Source: WHSO01 sp050485485 (GTDB lineage: Bacteria > Pseudomonadota > Alphaproteobacteria > SMXQ01). From it: a DNA stretch of 64,000 nt. The notes under the pieces are model-generated. The model worked only from the letters and a program-made list of their open reading frames with translations, ran no database searches and was not told where the DNA came from. The first letter of the stretch is position 1. The number at the start of each line of letters is the position of its first letter. The stretch lies in assembly GCA_050485485.1 (NCBI GenBank), contig JBJHBM010000004.1, positions 1-64,000 of the forward strand, read 5' to 3'. A program made the translations under genes and the position numbers. This document shows, piece after piece, positions 16,583 through 25,976 of the stretch.

Positions 16583-17986
16583 TTGCGTTACGTTTCCACC
16601 CGGGGGCAGGCCCCGGTCCTCGATTTCTGCGATGCCTTGCTCGCGGGCCTCGCCCGCGACGGCGGGCTCTACGTGCCCGAAAGCTGGCCGTGCATGACGG
16701 CGGCGGAAATCCGGGCGCTCGCCGGACTTCCCTACGACGAGGCCGCGTTCCGCGTCACCTATCCGTTCGTGGGCGGCGCTATCGCCGAGGACGCCTACCG
16801 CGAGATCGTGGCCGAGACCTACCGCGTCTTCTCCCATGCCGCGGTGGCACCGCTGCGTCAGTTCGCCCCCGGCCTGTGGCTGCTGGAGCTGTTCCACGGG
16901 CCGACGCTCGCGTTCAAGGACTACGCGATGCAGCTCCTCGGCAACCTCTTCAACCACGTCCTCGCCGCGCGCGCGCGCCGCGCCACCATCGTCGGTGCGA
17001 CCTCGGGCGACACCGGCTCTGCGGCCATTGAGGCGTGCAAGGGCCGTGACGCCATCGACATCTTCATCCTCTACCCCCAGGGGCGGGTCTCCGAGGTCCA
17101 GCGCCGCCAGATGACCACGGTGGACGCACCCAACGTCCACGCCTTCGCGGTGGAAGGCACGTTCGACGATTGCCAGGCGATCCTGAAGGCGCTGTTCAAC
17201 GACATCCCGTTCCGGGACGAGATTTCCCTGTCCGGGGTCAACTCGATCAACTGGGCCCGGATTCTGGGCCAGCTGGTCTATTACTTCGTCGCCGGCGCGG
17301 CGCTGGGCGCTCCCGACCGGCCGGTCGCCTATTCTGTGCCGACCGGCAATTTCGGTAATATCTATGCGGGCCTGGTGGCGGGGCGCATGGGGCTGCCCAT
17401 TTCCCGCCTTGTGCTGGCCACGAACGTCAATGATATCCTGTACCGCATGCTGGAGACCGGCACTATGCAGCGGGAGGGCGTCACGCCCTCGCTTTCGCCT
17501 TCGATGGACATCGAGGTGGCGTCCAACTTCGAGCGCTTCCTGTTCGAACTGGCGGGCCGCGGCGGCGCGCGCGTGGCGCAGACCATGGCGCGCTTCCAGG
17601 ACACCGGCGCGCTCGATCTTTCGAAGGACCAGTGGGCTGAGGCGCGCCGCACCTTCGCGGCGTTCCGCCTCGACGACGCCGGCACCGTCGCGGAGATCCG
17701 TGATACCTTCGCTGCGACCGGCGAGGTGCTGGACCCCCATTCGGCGATCGCGGTCGCGGGCGCGCGGGCGCGCGGCGCAGCGGCGCCGGTGCCGACGGTG
17801 GCGCTCGCCACCGCCCACCCGGCCAAGTTCCCCGATGCGGTCGCGCGTGCCACCGGGCGCATGCCCGAGCTACCGCCGCACATGGCGGACCTTCACGCCC
17901 GCCAGGAGCGTTTCACCGTGGTCCCCAACGATGCGGACGCGGTGAAGGCGGAGATTCGGGCCCGCCTCGCAGGGGCCGCGCGATGA
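16583..17986 (+). CDS. thrC: Threonine synthase
   Basis: Converts O-phosphohomoserine to threonine with pyridoxal phosphate. The 467-residue protein begins RYVSTRGQAP, with the PLP lysine (about K112) in HGPTLAFKDYAMQLLGN, the phosphate-loop ATSGDTGSAAIEA, and YPQGRVSEVQRRQMTT. The family normally begins MKYVSTRG, so the start is the TTG at 16583, preceded by AAAAGGA; no ATG is available in a sensible place. Homoserine kinase (thrB) lies at 23.9 kb on the other strand, so the threonine genes are split. The 3' end overlaps the M16 protease gene by 4 bases. Confidence 0.96.
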   Translation: MRYVSTRGQAPVLDFCDALLAGLARDGGLYVPESWPCMTAAEIRALAGLPYDEAAFRVTYPFVGGAIAEDAYREIVAETYRVFSHAAVAPLRQFAPGLWLLELFHGPTLAFKDYAMQLLGNLFNHVLAARARRATIVGATSGDTGSAAIEACKGRDAIDIFILYPQGRVSEVQRRQMTTVDAPNVHAFAVEGTFDDCQAILKALFNDIPFRDEISLSGVNSINWARILGQLVYYFVAGAALGAPDRPVAYSVPTGNFGNIYAGLVAGRMGLPISRLVLATNVNDILYRMLETGTMQREGVTPSLSPSMDIEVASNFERFLFELAGRGGARVAQTMARFQDTGALDLSKDQWAEARRTFAAFRLDDAGTVAEIRDTFAATGEVLDPHSAIAVAGARARGAAAPVPTVALATAHPAKFPDAVARATGRMPELPPHMADLHARQERFTVVPNDADAVKAEIRARLAGAAR

Positions 17987-19248
17987 CGGTCGAGGTCACG
18001 CGGCTCGCGGGCGGCCTCACGGTCGCGACCGATTCCATGGCGTCGGTGGAGAGCGTCGCGGTCGGCGTCTGGGTCGGCATCGGCGCGCGCCACGAGCGGT
18101 CCGAGCTCAACGGCGTCTCCCACATGCTCGAGCACATGGCGTTCAAGGGCACCCGGCGGCGCACCGCCCAGGACATCGCCGAGGAAGTGGAGAACGTGGG
18201 CGGCCACATCAACGCCTACACCTCGCGCGAGAACACCGCCTATTACCTGCGGGTGCTGGCCGCCGACCTGCCGCTCGCGGTCGATATTCTCGCCGATATT
18301 CTGCAGAACTCGGCCTTCGATCCCGAGGAGCTGGAACGCGAGCGCGCCGTGATCCTGCAGGAGATCGGCCAGGCCGAGGACACCCCCGACGACATCGTGT
18401 TCGACCGCTTCCAGGAGGCGGCCTATCCGGGCCAGGCGGTGGGCCGGCCCATCCTCGGCTCGGCCGGCGGCATCGCTGCCATGACGCGGGACGCGGTGGC
18501 GGGCTACATGGCGGGCCACTACGGCGCCGACCGCATGGTGCTGGCAGCGGCCGGCAAGGTCGACCATGACGCCCTGGTGCGCCTCGCGGAAGCCGCCTTC
18601 GCCGGGCTGCCCGCCCTTGGTCCCGCCGTGGTGGAGCCGGCGCGCTACGCCGGCGGCGAGCGCATCGAGGAGCGCGCGCTGGAGCAGGTCCATCTCGTGC
18701 TCGGCTTCGCGGGCGTCGCCTACGACGATCCCGACTACTACGCCATGAGCGCGCTCAGCTCGATCCTTGGCGGCGGCATGTCATCGCGCCTGTTCCAGGA
18801 GATTCGCGAAAAGCGCGGCCTGGTCTATTCGATCTACTCCTTCGCTTCCTCCTACTGCGACGGCGGCCTGTTCGGAATCTATGCGGGCACCGGGGAGGAT
18901 GAGGTCCAGACCCTGATGCCGGTGCTGGTGAACGAGCTGCAAAGCATCGAGCGGACGGTCACGCCGGCGGAGATCGCGCGCGTCAAGGCGCAGCTTCGTG
19001 CCGGCCTGCTGATGGCGATGGAGCATACCCGCGCGCGGACCGAGCGGCTCGGCCAACATATCCTGATCTACGGTCGTCCGATCCCGGCCGAGGAGATCGT
19101 GGCGAAGATCGACGCGGTGGACGCGGCGGCGATCGCGCGCGTCGCCGCGCGCACCTTCGCCTCGCCGCCGACCCTCGCCGTCATGGGGAAGGCCTCGGGC
19201 TTCGCGGCGCTGCCGTCGGTGGCCGAGGCGCTGGCGGCGGCGGAGTAG
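17983..19248 (+). CDS. M16 family zinc peptidase (processing-peptidase-like)
   Basis: A 421-residue single-domain-pair M16 protease related to mitochondrial processing peptidase beta and bacterial PqqF-like enzymes. The inverted zinc motif HMLEH is at residues 47-51 (GVSHMLEHMAFKGT), with the third ligand region EVENVGGHINAYTSRE and the downstream glutamate; the C-terminal SSRLFQEIREKRGLVYSIY motif is also classical. The complete HxxEH site indicates an active subunit. It sits directly after thrC (ATGA overlap), the usual alphaproteobacterial arrangement, although no functional tie to threonine synthesis is known. Confidence 0.94.
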   Translation: MTVEVTRLAGGLTVATDSMASVESVAVGVWVGIGARHERSELNGVSHMLEHMAFKGTRRRTAQDIAEEVENVGGHINAYTSRENTAYYLRVLAADLPLAVDILADILQNSAFDPEELERERAVILQEIGQAEDTPDDIVFDRFQEAAYPGQAVGRPILGSAGGIAAMTRDAVAGYMAGHYGADRMVLAAAGKVDHDALVRLAEAAFAGLPALGPAVVEPARYAGGERIEERALEQVHLVLGFAGVAYDDPDYYAMSALSSILGGGMSSRLFQEIREKRGLVYSIYSFASSYCDGGLFGIYAGTGEDEVQTLMPVLVNELQSIERTVTPAEIARVKAQLRAGLLMAMEHTRARTERLGQHILIYGRPIPAEEIVAKIDAVDAAAIARVAARTFASPPTLAVMGKASGFAALPSVAEALAAAE

Positions 19249-19253
19249 GGGCG

Positions 19254-19880
19254 ATGTTCGATCTGTTCCGAGGGGGGCTTGGTCTTCCCACCGACGAGCG
19301 GATCGACGGACGCAACGTCTACATTCGTCCGCCCGCCGATCACGACTGGGGCGATTGGGCGCAACTGCGCGAGGCATCGCGCGACTTCCTCACGCCGTGG
19401 GAGCCGACCTGGCCGGCCGACTGCCTGACACGTGCCGCCTACCGCCGTCGCCTCCGTCATTACGCGGAGGAATGGCACGGCGGCATTGGCTATGCTTTCT
19501 TCGTCTTCGCGCGCGCCGACGACGGGCTTCGGGGCGGTATCACGCTTTCCAACGTGCGGCGCGGCGTGGCCCAGACCGGCACGCTCGGCTATTGGGTCGG
19601 CAAGCCGTTCGCGCGCCAGGGCGTGATGTCGGATGCGTTGCGTTGCATGCTGCGCTTCGCCTTCGACCACCTGCGCCTGCACAGGGTCGAGGCGGCCTGC
19701 CTGCCGCGCAACGCGGCGAGCCGGGGCGTGCTCACCCGGACCGGCTTCCGCGAGGAAGGTTTCGCTCCCAAGTACCTCAAGATCAACGGGACATGGGAAG
19801 ACCACCTGCTGTTCGCGATCCTCGAGAACGAGGCGGTGGCGCTGCGCGCCCGCGATGGGTTGGCCTGGAACGCGCGCTAG
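19254..19880 (+). CDS. GNAT family N-acetyltransferase (RimJ-like)
   Basis: A 208-residue GNAT-fold acetyltransferase using acetyl-CoA. The pattern YIRPPADHDWGDWAQLREAS at the start, GYWVGKPFARQGVMSDAL (the acetyl-CoA pyrophosphate loop, Q/RxxGxx), RVEAACLPRNAASRGVLTRTGFREEG and the late WEDHLLFAIL match the RimJ/RimL subgroup that acetylates ribosomal protein N termini. It follows the M16 protease by 5 bases, probably in the same transcript, and converges with yqgE. The precise substrate cannot be told from sequence. Confidence 0.9.
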   Translation: MFDLFRGGLGLPTDERIDGRNVYIRPPADHDWGDWAQLREASRDFLTPWEPTWPADCLTRAAYRRRLRHYAEEWHGGIGYAFFVFARADDGLRGGITLSNVRRGVAQTGTLGYWVGKPFARQGVMSDALRCMLRFAFDHLRLHRVEAACLPRNAASRGVLTRTGFREEGFAPKYLKINGTWEDHLLFAILENEAVALRARDGLAWNAR

Positions 19881-19892
19881 AAGGGAAGCCGC

Positions 19893-20480
19893 TCAGGCGT
19901 GTCCTGCGTCGCCCGACAGGAGCGCCGCGCTGACGCCGAGCCGGTCGAGCGCGCGCTTCCACTTGCCGCCGATATCGCCGTCGAACAGCAGCGCGTCGTC
20001 GGCGGGTGCGGTGAGCCAGCCGTTGGCCTGAATCTCGGCGTCGAGTTGGCCCGGCCCCCAGCCGGCATAGCCGAGCGCCAGCAGGCGGTGGCGCGGGCCC
20101 TTGCCGCCGGCGATGTCGCGGAGAATCTCGAGCGTCGCCGTGAGTCCTATCGACTGCGACACCAGCAGGGTCGAATCGTGGACGTAATCGGCAGAATGGA
20201 GCACGAATCCGCGTCCGGTCTCGACCGGCCCGCCGAACATGATCCGCATGTCGCCGTTTCCGGTAGGGGCCTCGATATTGAGCTGTTCGAGGAGATCGGG
20301 AAAGGTCACCGATTCGATCGGATGGTTGACGACGAGCCCCATGGCGCCGTCGGCCGTATGCGCGCAGACATAGACGACCGCCCGCGCGAAGCGCGGGTCT
20401 TCCATCTGAGGCATCGCGATCAGGAGCTGGCCGGTCAGCCAGCCGCCGTCCGCGGACGTATCGGTGCCGTTCTGCGCCAT
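19893..20480 (-). CDS. YqgE/AlgH family protein
   Basis: A 195-residue protein of the DUF179 (YqgE/AlgH) family, whose role is unresolved. Recognisable segments are GQLLIAMPQMEDPRFARAVV near the N terminus, YVCAHTADGAMGLVVNHPI, FGGPVETGRGFVLHS and LLALGYAGWGPGQLDAEI. It diverges from the dsbD-like gene 140 bases away, a gene order (yqgE, dsbD, peroxiredoxin) often seen in Alphaproteobacteria. In the shared upstream region a 6-bp inverted repeat CGGGCC-GA-GGCCCG lies at 20519-20532. Confidence 0.93.
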   Translation of the reverse strand: MAQNGTDTSADGGWLTGQLLIAMPQMEDPRFARAVVYVCAHTADGAMGLVVNHPIESVTFPDLLEQLNIEAPTGNGDMRIMFGGPVETGRGFVLHSADYVHDSTLLVSQSIGLTATLEILRDIAGGKGPRHRLLALGYAGWGPGQLDAEIQANGWLTAPADDALLFDGDIGGKWKRALDRLGVSAALLSGDAGHA

Positions 20481-20620
20481 TTCTGTAACTTAGGTACTCC
20501 GTGCGCGCCTGCCAAGGCCGGGCCGAGGCCCGTTCGCTCTATACATTGCCAGTATCGGCCCGGACTGTGTCCGTATTGTGGTGAATCGGGGGGCCGTCCC
20601 CTGCTAGAAAGGGGCCGTCC

Positions 20621-22789
20621 ATGACGCGCCGCCGTGCCATGATACCGTCCATGCCCTTCAAAGCTGCGATTTCCGCCGTGCTGCTTGCGCTCGCGCTCGG
20701 CTTCGGAATGCTGGCGCCCGTTGCCGCGCCGCACGCGGGCGAGGCCGCTTCGGCCTGGGACCGCAACGAGCATGCCGCCGTGCGCCTCGTGAGTGCCCGG
20801 AATTCGGTGGGCGATACAGGCAGCGTGCGTATCGGCCTCGAGTTCGAGATGGCGCCGGGCTGGCATATCTACTGGCGCTCGCCGGGCGATGCGGGCTATC
20901 CGCCCCGGGTCGACTGGTCCAACTCCGACAATCTCGCCGGGGTCGAGGTCCAGTGGCCCATACCCGAGCGCTACACGATCTTCGGCCTGACCACCTTCGT
21001 CTACGGCGGCGAGGTGATCCTGCCGATGGACGTACGCGTCGTGGACCCGTCCCGCCCGCTCGCGCTCAGGGGCAAGGTCAGTTACCTCGTGTGCGAGAAG
21101 ATCTGTATTCCCTACGAGGCCGAGCTTGCCCTTATGGTCTCGTCGGGGACGGGAGCCTCGGGCCCGTTCGCGGCACGGATCGAATCCTTCGCGGCACGGG
21201 TGCCGCCGCGGGTCGCCGATCTGGCAGAAGGCCCGCTTGCCGTGACCGGGGCCGCGCTGGTGCAGGCCCGCGACGGCCTCGCGCTCGAGGTTCTGGCGCG
21301 CGCCGATGCGCCGTTCGATCGGCCCGAACTGCTGGTCGAAGGTCCGGCCATGCTGCGCTTCGGCGTGCCGGTGACGGAGCGCGGGCGCGATGCGCGCGAA
21401 GCCTTGATCCGCGTGCCGGTGACGCTGGCTGGGCAGCGCGGCTCGGTGCCCGACGCCCCACGCCTGATCCTGACGTTGGCCGATGGCACACGCGCGGTCG
21501 AGCAGGTGGTGACGGCAGAAGGCCGCGTCCAGGGCGTCGCCGGCGGGGGACGCTGGACGATGCTGGCGATCGCGCTGTTGGGTGGCCTCATCCTCAACCT
21601 GATGCCGTGCGTGCTGCCGGTCCTCTCCCTCAAGGTTCTGTCGGTGGTCGGGCAGGGCGGCGCCGCGCGCGGCGTCGTGCGGCGCGGCTTCCTCGCGACC
21701 TCGGCCGGCATCCTGGTGTCGTTCTGGCTGCTGGCAGCGGGCGCGGTCGCGCTCAAGGGTGCGGGCGTCGCGGTGGGGTGGGGCATGCAGTTCCAGTCGC
21801 CCGCCTTCCTCGGCTTCCTCGCCGTGGTGGTGACGCTGTTCGCGGCCAACCTGTTCGGCCTGTTCCGGATTCCGCTACCGGGCTTCGCCGGGCGCATGGC
21901 CGCGCATGCACCCGAGGATCGGGGCAGCCTCTCCGGCGCCTTTGCCACCGGTGCCTTCGCGACGCTGCTGGCGACGCCGTGCTCGGCGCCGTTCCTCGGC
22001 ACCGCGCTCGGCTTCGCGCTCACGCGCGCGTGGGACGACATCTTCGCGGTGTTCACCGCGCTCGGCCTCGGCCTCGCGCTGCCCTACCTCGCGGTGGCCG
22101 CCTTCCCGGGCCTGGCGACGCGCCTGCCGCGCCCGGGCCCGTGGATGGGACGGCTGCGGATCGTGCTCGCGCTCGCGCTGCTGGCGACGGCGCTGTGGCT
22201 GCTCTCGGTGCTGTGGACGGTGGCGGGGACGCCCGGCGCGCTGGCGGCGGGCCTCGCGCTGGCGGCCCTGCTCGGCGTACTCGCGCTGCGCCCGCGGGTA
22301 GCGGGGCCGGCACGCGCGGGCGGCTTCGCGCTCGCGCTCGCGGTCTCGGCGGGGGCGGTCATGGTTCCGGCGTTGCTCGCGCGCGACGGCGACCCCGGCA
22401 GGGCCGCGCGCCCCGACGCGGCGATCGCGTGGCAGCCCTTCGACCGGGTGGCGCTCCGCAACCACGTGGCCGGCGGCAAGACGGTGTTCGTGGACGTGAC
22501 CGCCGACTGGTGCATCACCTGCCGCGCCAACAAGGTGCTGGTCATCGAGCGCGGCCGCGTGGCGGCGGCGCTCGCGGGCGACGGAGTGGTGGCGATGCAG
22601 GCCGACTGGACCCGGCCCGATTCCGACATCTCCGACTACCTCCGCAGCTTCGGCCGCTACGGCATCCCGTTCAACGTGGTCTACGGTCCCGGCGCGCCGG
22701 GCGGCATCGTGCTGCCGGAACTGCTCGATTCCGGCACGGTCATGGAGGCACTGGCGGCTGCCGGCAACGAACCGGCGCGTGCGCAATAA
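20621..22789 (+). CDS. DsbD/ScsB-like thiol:disulfide interchange protein
   Basis: A 722-residue membrane reductase passing electrons from cytoplasmic thioredoxin to the periplasm. Three redox pairs are visible: VCEKICIPY (about residues 157-161) in the periplasmic N-terminal domain, the membrane cysteines in NLMPCVLPVLSLKVL (near 330) and ATPCSAPFLG (near 452), and ADWCITCRANK (near 630) in the C-terminal thioredoxin domain. The long N-terminal domain marks the ScsB/DipZ branch rather than E. coli DsbD. A signal segment covers about residues 12-38. The ATG at 20621 follows AGAAAGGGG; an internal ATG at 20639 is an alternative. A peroxiredoxin gene is downstream. Confidence 0.92.
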   Translation: MTRRRAMIPSMPFKAAISAVLLALALGFGMLAPVAAPHAGEAASAWDRNEHAAVRLVSARNSVGDTGSVRIGLEFEMAPGWHIYWRSPGDAGYPPRVDWSNSDNLAGVEVQWPIPERYTIFGLTTFVYGGEVILPMDVRVVDPSRPLALRGKVSYLVCEKICIPYEAELALMVSSGTGASGPFAARIESFAARVPPRVADLAEGPLAVTGAALVQARDGLALEVLARADAPFDRPELLVEGPAMLRFGVPVTERGRDAREALIRVPVTLAGQRGSVPDAPRLILTLADGTRAVEQVVTAEGRVQGVAGGGRWTMLAIALLGGLILNLMPCVLPVLSLKVLSVVGQGGAARGVVRRGFLATSAGILVSFWLLAAGAVALKGAGVAVGWGMQFQSPAFLGFLAVVVTLFAANLFGLFRIPLPGFAGRMAAHAPEDRGSLSGAFATGAFATLLATPCSAPFLGTALGFALTRAWDDIFAVFTALGLGLALPYLAVAAFPGLATRLPRPGPWMGRLRIVLALALLATALWLLSVLWTVAGTPGALAAGLALAALLGVLALRPRVAGPARAGGFALALAVSAGAVMVPALLARDGDPGRAARPDAAIAWQPFDRVALRNHVAGGKTVFVDVTADWCITCRANKVLVIERGRVAAALAGDGVVAMQADWTRPDSDISDYLRSFGRYGIPFNVVYGPGAPGGIVLPELLDSGTVMEALAAAGNEPARAQ

Positions 22790-22906
22790 CCCCACTGCGC
22801 CCGGGGTGGACGCCGCCGCGCCTTTGACGGAAAATGCCCGGCGATTCGATCCCGGGGCCGGCATCCGTTTCGTGTCCCTTCACCAAGATCATCGGGAGAG
22901 CCAGTC

Positions 22907-23389
22907 ATGACCATCAAGGTGGGCGACAAGATTCCCTCCGTCACCCTTCAGCACAAGACCGCCGACGGCATACAGTCGGTGACGACCGACGATTTCTTCA
23001 AGGGCAAGAAGGTGGTGCTGTTCGCGGTTCCGGGTGCGTTCACGCCGACCTGCTCGGCCAAGCATCTGCCCGGCTTCGTCAAGAACGCCGAGGCCATCAG
23101 GTCCAAGGGGGTGGACGAGATCGCCTGCGTCGCCGTCAACGACGCCTTCGTGATGGACGCCTGGGGCAAGAACCAGAGCGCGGACGGCAAGGTGACCATG
23201 CTGGCGGACGGTTCGGGCAAGCTCGCCAAGGCGCTCGGCCTTGACCTCGACCTCACCGAGCGCGGCCTCGGCGTGCGCTCGCAGCGCTATGCCATGGTGG
23301 TGGAGGACGGCAAGGTCACGCTCCTCAACGTGGAGGAGGCGGGCGCCTTCGACAAGTCGAGCGCCGAGACCGTCCTCGCCGCGCTCTGA
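22907..23389 (+). CDS. Peroxiredoxin (Prx5-type redoxin)
   Basis: A 160-residue thiol peroxidase that reduces hydrogen peroxide and organic peroxides. The peroxidatic cysteine lies in AVPGAFTPTCSAKHLPGF near residue 49, with the PxxxTxxC motif and the downstream arginine in GVRSQRYAMVVEDGKV; the ACVAVNDAFVMDAWGK motif is typical of Prx5 (AhpE/PMP20) proteins. It follows the DsbD-like gene by 117 bases and is followed by a strong terminator at 23413. It may draw electrons from glutathione, since gshA is present, but the reductant is not shown. Confidence 0.95.
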   Translation: MTIKVGDKIPSVTLQHKTADGIQSVTTDDFFKGKKVVLFAVPGAFTPTCSAKHLPGFVKNAEAIRSKGVDEIACVAVNDAFVMDAWGKNQSADGKVTMLADGSGKLAKALGLDLDLTERGLGVRSQRYAMVVEDGKVTLLNVEEAGAFDKSSAETVLAAL

Positions 23390-23412
23390 ACGCCGGCGTG
23401 CCGGACCGGAAG

Positions 23413-23438
23413 AAGGGCCGCCCCGGGGCGGCCCTTTT
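23413..23438 (+). terminator. Rho-independent terminator after peroxiredoxin gene
   Basis: A perfect 12-bp inverted repeat, AAGGGCCGCCCC followed directly by GGGGCGGCCCTT, continues into TT and an AT-rich TCATTTTCG. It lies 24 bases after the peroxiredoxin stop and 16 bases before the convergent rnhA stop, so it probably serves both genes. Confidence 0.88.
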
Positions 23439-23453
23439 CATTTTCGTTTACGC

Positions 23454-23903
23454 CTACCTGGGGATAGCGGCGCGCGCCAGCGCGTCGGCGCGCTCGTTCT
23501 CGGGGTGCCCGGCATGACCCCTGACCCAGTGCCACTCGATCCGGTGGCGGGCACAGGCGGCCTCGAGCCGTTGCCACAGGTCGGCGTTCTTGACCGGCTT
23601 CTTCGCGGCGGTCTTCCAGCCGTTCTTCTTCCAGGCGTGAATCCAGCGGGTAATGCCGTCGCGGACGTACTGGCTGTCGGTATGGATGCGCACCCGCACC
23701 GGGCGCGACAGCGCCTCCAGTGCAGCGATCGCCGCCGTCAGCTCCATGCGGTTGTTGGTGGTGAGCGCCTCGCAGCCCGAAAGCTCCTTCTCGACGCCGT
23801 TCCAGCGTAGGATCGCGCCCCAGCCGCCGGGGCCCGGGTTGCCCGAGCAGGCGCCGTCGGTGAAGGCGTCCACCACGCCGCCCGCGCCGGTCCCTTCAGA
23901 CAT
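23454..23903 (-). CDS. rnhA: Ribonuclease HI
   Basis: Degrades the RNA strand of RNA-DNA hybrids. The 149-residue protein has the full DEDD catalytic set: D in FTDGACSGNPGPGGWGAIL, E in TTNNRMELTAAIAALEAL, D in IHTDSQYVRDGITRWIHAW and the last D in HPENERADALARAA. The basic handle KKNGWKTAAKKPVKN is present as in E. coli. It overlaps thrB by 8 bases and is the last gene of the ispH-thrB-rnhA run, a widely conserved alphaproteobacterial cluster. The type 2 enzyme RnhB is encoded at 42.6 kb. Confidence 0.97.
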   Translation of the reverse strand: MSEGTGAGGVVDAFTDGACSGNPGPGGWGAILRWNGVEKELSGCEALTTNNRMELTAAIAALEALSRPVRVRIHTDSQYVRDGITRWIHAWKKNGWKTAAKKPVKNADLWQRLEAACARHRIEWHWVRGHAGHPENERADALARAAIPR

Positions 23904-24861
23904 CGAGGCCGTAGGCGCCGGGACCCGCGAGCCCCTGGTGGAAGCGCAGCTTGGCGAGATATTCGCGCGGGTCCTTGCGCGTCACCCGCGCGCCCTCCGG
24001 GTGGTTGAACCAGTCGTAAAGGCGGGTCAGCAGAAAGCGCATCGCCGCGCCGCGCGCGAGCCAGGTAATCGTGCCGAGCTCCGCCGGCTCCAGCGGGCGC
24101 ACCTTCTGGTAGCCCGCAAACATGAGGCGTGCCTTAGTGATGTTGAACGAGAAGTCGGGCTCGAAGCACCAGGCGTTGAGGCAGATCGCCAGCTCGTAGG
24201 CCAGCATGTCGGTGCAGGCGAAGTAGAAGTCGATGATGCCCGACAGTTCCTGGCCGATGAAGAACACGTTGTCGGGGAACAGGTCGGCGTGGATCACCCC
24301 GGTCGGCAGGTCGTCGGGCCAATGGGCCTCGAGAGCGTCGAGCTCCGTGGCGATGGTCTCGGCAAGGCCAGGGGCGACGATGTCGGCGCGATCGGCCACC
24401 TGGGCGAACAGCGGGCGCCATTGATGGAGGCCAAGGTCGTTGGGGCGTTCGCCGTCGAAGCTCGCGCCGGCGAGATGGAGCCGCGCGGTCGCCTCGCCCA
24501 ATTCGGCGGCATGGAACGGCTGGATGCGGCGCGGCCAGACGCCCGCGAGGAAGGTGACGATGGCGGCGGGCCGCCCTGCGAGGTGGCCGAGCGCCTGGCC
24601 GGTGCGGTCGTGGATCGGGGTCGGGCAGGCGAAGTCCTCCGCCGCCAGGTGATCCATGAGTGCGAGAAAGAACGGCAGGTCGTCGGGCCGCACTCGCTTC
24701 TCGTAGAGGGTGAGGATGTAGCTGCCGGTCTCGGTCTGGAGCAGGTAGTTGGAATTCTCGACACCCTCGGCGATGCCCTTGTAGGACAGCAGCCGCCCGA
24801 GATCGTAGCGGGCGAGGAAGTCCTCCAGCTCGTCGTCGCCCACCTCGGTATAGACGGCCAT
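23896..24861 (-). CDS. thrB: Homoserine kinase (choline-kinase-like type)
   Basis: Phosphorylates homoserine to give the substrate of threonine synthase. The 321-residue protein belongs to the aminoglycoside-phosphotransferase fold rather than the GHMP kinases of E. coli: EGVENSNYLLQTETGSYILT (ATP lid), the catalytic loop VIHADLFPDNVFF and the metal motif IIDFYFACTDMLAYELAI. The C terminus has ARGAAMRFLLTRLYDW. It lies 25 bases downstream of ispH. thrC, the next step, is on the opposite strand about 6 kb away. Confidence 0.95.
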   Translation of the reverse strand: MAVYTEVGDDELEDFLARYDLGRLLSYKGIAEGVENSNYLLQTETGSYILTLYEKRVRPDDLPFFLALMDHLAAEDFACPTPIHDRTGQALGHLAGRPAAIVTFLAGVWPRRIQPFHAAELGEATARLHLAGASFDGERPNDLGLHQWRPLFAQVADRADIVAPGLAETIATELDALEAHWPDDLPTGVIHADLFPDNVFFIGQELSGIIDFYFACTDMLAYELAICLNAWCFEPDFSFNITKARLMFAGYQKVRPLEPAELGTITWLARGAAMRFLLTRLYDWFNHPEGARVTRKDPREYLAKLRFHQGLAGPGAYGLDV

Positions 24862-24886
24862 GCGCGGCGCTGCCCCCGTTCCAGTT

Positions 24887-25852
24887 CTAGCCAGCCAGCG
24901 CCTTGGGAAGATGGAACACGACGTTCTCCTCCCGCACGGTCACGTCTTCGACCGTCACGTCGAAACGCTGTGTCAGCGCCTCGATCACCTCGCGTACCAA
25001 GACTTCCGGTGCGGAGGCGCCTGCGGTGAGGCCAATCGTGGCGGTACCTTCCAGCATCGACCAGTCGATGTCGGCGGCGCGCTCGATCAGCATGGCACGC
25101 GCGCAGCCAGCGGCGGCGGCGACTTCCACCAGACGGCGCGAGTTGGAGGAGTTGGGCGCACCCACCACAAGGAGCGCATCGGCGCGCGCGGCGATTGTCT
25201 TGACCGCGTCCTGGCGGTTGGTGGTGGCGTAGCAGATATCGGCGCGCCCCGGCTCCTGCAGGCCGGGGAAGCGGCGCCGCAGCACGGCGAGGATGGCGGC
25301 GGTGTCGTCCACCGAGAGCGTGGTCTGGGTGGTGCAGGCGACGTGCGCGGGATCGGGCACCGCGATGGTTTCCGCGTCGGCGACCGATTCGACGAGAGTG
25401 ATGGTGCCGGGCGGCACCTGGCCCATGGTCCCCTCGACCTCAGGATGGCCGGCATGGCCGATCAACAGCACGTGGCAGCCCTGGCGCGCCCGGCTCTGGG
25501 CTTCGGCGTGAACCTTGTTCACCAGCGGGCAGGTGGCATCCAAGTATTCGAGGCGACGCGCTTCGGTGTCGTCCACCACCTTGCGGGCGACCCCGTGGGC
25601 CGAGAAGATCACCACGGCGCCGGGCGGGACCTCGGCGATCTCGTCCACGAACACCGCGCCGCGGGCCTCCAACTCCTCCACCACATGGCGATTGTGGACG
25701 ATCTCGTGGCGTACGTAGACCGGCTCCTCGCGCCGGGCGAGAGCCGCTTCGACGATCTGGACGGCGCGTTCCACCCCGGCGCAATACCCGCGCGGATTGG
25801 CGAGCAGCACCCGGAGAGGGCGTCTTTTCTGCAGTTCCGGCGCTTCCGGCAT
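24887..25852 (-). CDS. ispH: 4-hydroxy-3-methylbut-2-enyl diphosphate reductase
   Basis: Last enzyme of the non-mevalonate isoprenoid pathway; it makes IPP and DMAPP using a 4Fe-4S cluster. The 321-residue protein shows the three cluster cysteines in NPRGYCAGVERAV, EYLDATCPLVNKVH and ADICYATTNRQDAV, plus the substrate-binding HxxxH-type motifs RHEIVHNRHVVEEL and GHAGHPEVEGTMGQ, and GAPNSSNSRRLVEVA near the end. It leads the ispH-thrB-rnhA group and diverges from the CDGSH gene. Isoprenoid output feeds UbiA, CtaB and UbiD substrates encoded in this window. Confidence 0.97.
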   Translation of the reverse strand: MPEAPELQKRRPLRVLLANPRGYCAGVERAVQIVEAALARREEPVYVRHEIVHNRHVVEELEARGAVFVDEIAEVPPGAVVIFSAHGVARKVVDDTEARRLEYLDATCPLVNKVHAEAQSRARQGCHVLLIGHAGHPEVEGTMGQVPPGTITLVESVADAETIAVPDPAHVACTTQTTLSVDDTAAILAVLRRRFPGLQEPGRADICYATTNRQDAVKTIAARADALLVVGAPNSSNSRRLVEVAAAAGCARAMLIERAADIDWSMLEGTATIGLTAGASAPEVLVREVIEALTQRFDVTVEDVTVREENVVFHLPKALAG

Positions 25853-25976
25853 GGTTTTCGGTCCCAGTCCAGATATGGTGGCAGACTATAAGGGATTCAC
25901 GCTGTTTTCCAATCCCGACGGGGGGTAGTATCTGGCCCGGAACGTGCTTCCGGAGCGTTTTTCAGAGGACCGCGTA